This document shows, piece by piece, positions 6,042 to 7,522 of a stretch of DNA of 7,522 nucleotides (within the stretch, counting starts at the first letter, position 1; every line of letters begins with the position of its first letter). The DNA lies in the NCBI GenBank assembly GCA_015487435.1, contig WFPU01000075.1, forward strand, positions 1 to 7,522, written 5' to 3'. The notes under the pieces were generated by a model, which was given only the letters and a program-made list of their open reading frames with translations, was not told the origin of the DNA and made no database searches. The position numbers and the translations under genes are program-made. The stretch is from Sulfurimonas sp. (GTDB lineage: Bacteria > Campylobacterota > Campylobacteria > Campylobacterales > Sulfurimonadaceae).

Positions 6042-6644
6042 AGATTACAAGAGATAGAAAATATATTAGGTATAGCAGACAGCACCTTAAGTGACTGGGA
6101 TAGAAATCCACAAAGAAAAAAACTGATGAAACTCTTACGAACACTCAGTAAAAAAGAGGTATTGTCATTGTTGGAGAGTGAAGAGTTTACACCAAAGTAC
6201 AGCACAAAAACAAGAAAGATAAAACTGCACAAAGAATGGTTTCACAAAGATCTGCTCTACTCACGAGAAGACAACTCACTTATAGAGATAGATAATCTAA
6301 TCGCGATTTATCTAAAACAACCAAATCAAGCAGATACAAATACCCTGTTATACCTCTTCGGAAGTGCAAGGTTGAAGAGAGTACTTAAAAAGATAGAAGC
6401 CACTCTTGGCCCAGCAGATTATAATGAATCCAAAGAACAAATCGAGTATGCTATTTCAAAAAAAAGATATAAAAGAGAGTATCCTCTGCCTCCTGTAGAG
6501 AAGATTCTCGAAAACCCTAAAGAGCGTTATATAGAGATGTTGCAAGAGAAGTATTCAAAGAAGCGTATTATTGCTATGGCAGAAGCAAACAACATCTCCT
6601 ACAATGCTATGTTTAAGATAAAAAAAATAGTAGGTGAGCAGTAG
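6039..6644 (+). CDS. HTH-like partner (probable antitoxin/regulator) of the AbiEii-type nucleotidyltransferase
   Basis: This 201-residue basic protein starts at ATG 6039, which has AAGGAG 6 bases upstream. Residues about 3-35 look like a helix-turn-helix: LQEIENILG, then IADSTLSDWDRN, then RKKLMKLL. The C-terminal stretch of about 170-198 (KKRIIAMAEANNISYNAMFK) could be a second helix-turn-helix. The middle is helical and unrecognised. The stop codon directly touches the ATG of the nucleotidyltransferase gene. This is the usual order for AbiEi-AbiEii-like pairs, in which the first gene is the antitoxin and repressor. The protein does not look like a standard AbiEi wing-helix protein, so this antitoxin type may be distinct. 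The palindrome in its promoter suggests self-repression. The antitoxin role rests on gene order and DNA-binding look; function is not shown by any catalytic motif. Confidence 0.75.
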   Translation: MRLQEIENILGIADSTLSDWDRNPQRKKLMKLLRTLSKKEVLSLLESEEFTPKYSTKTRKIKLHKEWFHKDLLYSREDNSLIEIDNLIAIYLKQPNQADTNTLLYLFGSARLKRVLKKIEATLGPADYNESKEQIEYAISKKRYKREYPLPPVEKILENPKERYIEMLQEKYSKKRIIAMAEANNISYNAMFKIKKIVGEQ

Positions 6645-7355
6645 ATGACTGAGCGTATAAAAGAACTATTACCATCCATTGAGAGTCACCAGATTTTTGA
6701 GAAGAATGATTTTAGGTTGGTTGGTGGTACGGCTATGTCTTATCATCTTGAACATAGAATCTCAGAGGATTTGGACTTCTGTATTTTAGGTGAATTGCCA
6801 CTCAAAGATATAGAAGAGTTTATTGAAGCATGCATAGAAAAGTTTACAATAGAGAACGTTGATTATATTGATCCTAATGAAGCTATCAAAAATGATTTCC
6901 TAATTGGTGGCAGTAATGTAGAGTACTATCTGCAAACATGGGTCATCAACGGTGTTAAAATACAGTTTTATGATGGAAGTGGACACTTAGGTGCCAAAGA
7001 TATTTTCGCAGAAGATACTTACACAAAAATCGGCAATATAAAAATCGCAGCTTTGGATACGATTTTCAAAATGAAATCTTTAATGTTCTATAAACGAGTA
7101 AAATCAAGAGACCTGTTTGATATGCTCACGTTTTTTCAATTGAGTGAGGACAAATTTACACCACAATATACAAAAGAGCTCATAATGAAATATGACAAAC
7201 TATATCACGATGATGCAAGTTTTAAAACATTGTGGTTGGAATCTTTTAAAAATAAGAAATATGTAAAAGAACTAGATGAAGGTCTGATGGGCTTAACAAT
7301 TAATCCGAAATCATTTTATGAAATGCGAGAAGAGCTAGTTAAGTTTTTTTCATAA
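6645..7355 (+). CDS. AbiEii/AbiGii-type nucleotidyltransferase (DUF1814), probable toxin
   Basis: This 236-residue protein has the motifs of the AbiEii/AbiGii (MenA-like) nucleotidyltransferases: LVGGTAMSYHL (25-35), then ISEDLDF with the metal-binding pair D42 and D44. A third acidic residue D110 lies in KIQFYD, and a C-terminal KSLMFYKRVKSRDLFD has K144/K150, D156 and D159. Known relatives are toxins that add nucleotides to tRNA or other targets and act in abortive phage infection and toxin-antitoxin systems; the substrate here is unknown. The ATG follows the upstream TAG without a gap, with AGGTGA (6632-6637) 7 bases before it. All key residues are present, so it is probably active. The stop codon abuts the IS end at 7356, so the original C-terminus may have been altered by the insertion, though the length is within the family range as I recall it. 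Confidence 0.9.
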   Translation: MTERIKELLPSIESHQIFEKNDFRLVGGTAMSYHLEHRISEDLDFCILGELPLKDIEEFIEACIEKFTIENVDYIDPNEAIKNDFLIGGSNVEYYLQTWVINGVKIQFYDGSGHLGAKDIFAEDTYTKIGNIKIAALDTIFKMKSLMFYKRVKSRDLFDMLTFFQLSEDKFTPQYTKELIMKYDKLYHDDASFKTLWLESFKNKKYVKELDEGLMGLTINPKSFYEMREELVKFFS

Positions 7356-7362
7356 GACTTCT

Positions 7363-7500
7363 TGCAAAACTCAATTTGAGTTCACTTCAAACCCACGGTC
7401 AAAATTCACTAATCCACATATCAAGTTGAAGCGTAAATTGAACATTTTTCTACGATTACGATACTTCTGTGTTAGTATCTGAAAGACTTTGAGTTTTGCA
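7363..7500. repeat. 12-bp inverted repeat pair linking the IS end to the transposase coding region
   Basis: TGCAAAACTCAA at 7363-7374 is exactly complementary to TTGAGTTTTGCA at 7489-7500. The outer copy extends the IS end; the inner copy lies in codons for NAKLK of the transposase. In addition, 7368-7382 forms a short palindrome, AACTCAA-T-TTGAGTT, across the transposase stop. These could be transposase-binding sites or a weak transcript hairpin. Confidence 0.5.
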
Positions 7501-7522
7501 TTGACATGTTCAACACAGATAC
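7371..7522 (-). CDS. IS5-family-like transposase, C-terminal 49 residues (5'-partial in window)
   Basis: The - strand frame is open from the window edge to a TGA at 7371-7373. It encodes VEHVNAKLKVF, then KYRNRRKMFNLRFNLICG, then a short FEVNSN end. The V-E-H ... K-V-F and YRNRR ... LRFNLI pattern is typical of the C-terminus of IS5-family DDE transposases; the Glu of VEH is the likely last catalytic acid. Nothing in the visible part suggests decay. Gene integrity cannot be judged because the rest is off the window. Confidence 0.75.
   Translation of the reverse strand, partial: ICVEHVNAKLKVFQILTQKYRNRRKMFNLRFNLICGLVNFDRGFEVNSN

Larger units (their letters stand above)
7356..7522 (-). mobile_element. 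IS5-like insertion sequence, terminal part (continues past the window)
   Basis: The sequence right after the nucleotidyltransferase stop, GACTTCTTGCAAAAC at 7356-7370, looks like an IS terminal inverted repeat. It is followed at once by the stop and C-terminal coding region of a leftward-reading transposase. The other end is outside the window, so neither the exact boundary nor the target duplication can be confirmed. Confidence 0.7.

Noticed and set aside
5879..6232. 117-codon - strand frame across the divergent promoter region with a hydrophobic translation
   Set aside because: It covers two good promoters and the start of the HTH-like gene; the hydrophobic look comes from AT-rich antisense sequence.
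1..7522. CRISPR array, tRNA, rRNA or riboswitch
   Set aside because: No regularly spaced repeats and no cloverleaf or conserved RNA motif were seen on either strand.

Overview
This AT-rich window looks like an accessory, mobile region of a low-GC bacterium. The composition, compact gene packing, purine-rich Shine-Dalgarno sites and protein style fit Campylobacterota (the Sulfurimonas/Sulfurovum/Arcobacter group). That placement is an inference; there is no rRNA, tRNA or core marker gene here to test it.

Positions 1-5499 hold a tightly coupled three-gene operon on the + strand. The first two genes encode very large tyrosine recombinases of about 743 or more and 720 residues. Each has a C-terminal catalytic domain with the Arg, HxxR-like, Gly-His and Tyr boxes. 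The third gene encodes a 362-residue protein I do not recognise. The genes overlap by 17 and 4 bases. The first gene is open to the left edge of the window, so it is 5'-truncated here and its real start is not visible. I read this block as the mobility module of an integrative element, in the general manner of Tn554 (TnpA/TnpB/TnpC), recombinase-in-trio elements or Gamma-Mobile-Trio elements. Membership in any of these families is not shown.

Positions 5496-5913 hold a small - strand operon that converges on the recombinase operon, with the stop codons overlapping. It encodes a 64-residue ribbon-helix-helix-like protein and an 86-residue protein that is essentially a lone WGR domain. Positions 5914-6038 are a short divergent promoter region. 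It has a good promoter on each strand, a pair of 9-bp direct repeats in register with the leftward promoter, and a small palindrome between the -35 and -10 of the rightward promoter.

Positions 6039-7355 hold a two-gene + strand operon. The first gene encodes a 201-residue helix-turn-helix-like protein, the presumed antitoxin or regulator. The second encodes a 236-residue AbiEii/AbiGii-type (DUF1814) nucleotidyltransferase, the presumed toxin. The nucleotidyltransferase stop codon directly abuts the end of an IS5-like insertion sequence at 7356-7522. The 49-codon C-terminal part of that element's transposase runs leftward from the window edge.

Taken together, this reads as a recombinase module followed by small cargo operons of toxin-antitoxin or regulatory type, with a transposon inserted at the far end. 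The least understood parts are the third gene of the recombinase operon, an apparent degenerate second recombinase domain in the first gene, and the ribbon-helix-helix/WGR pair.
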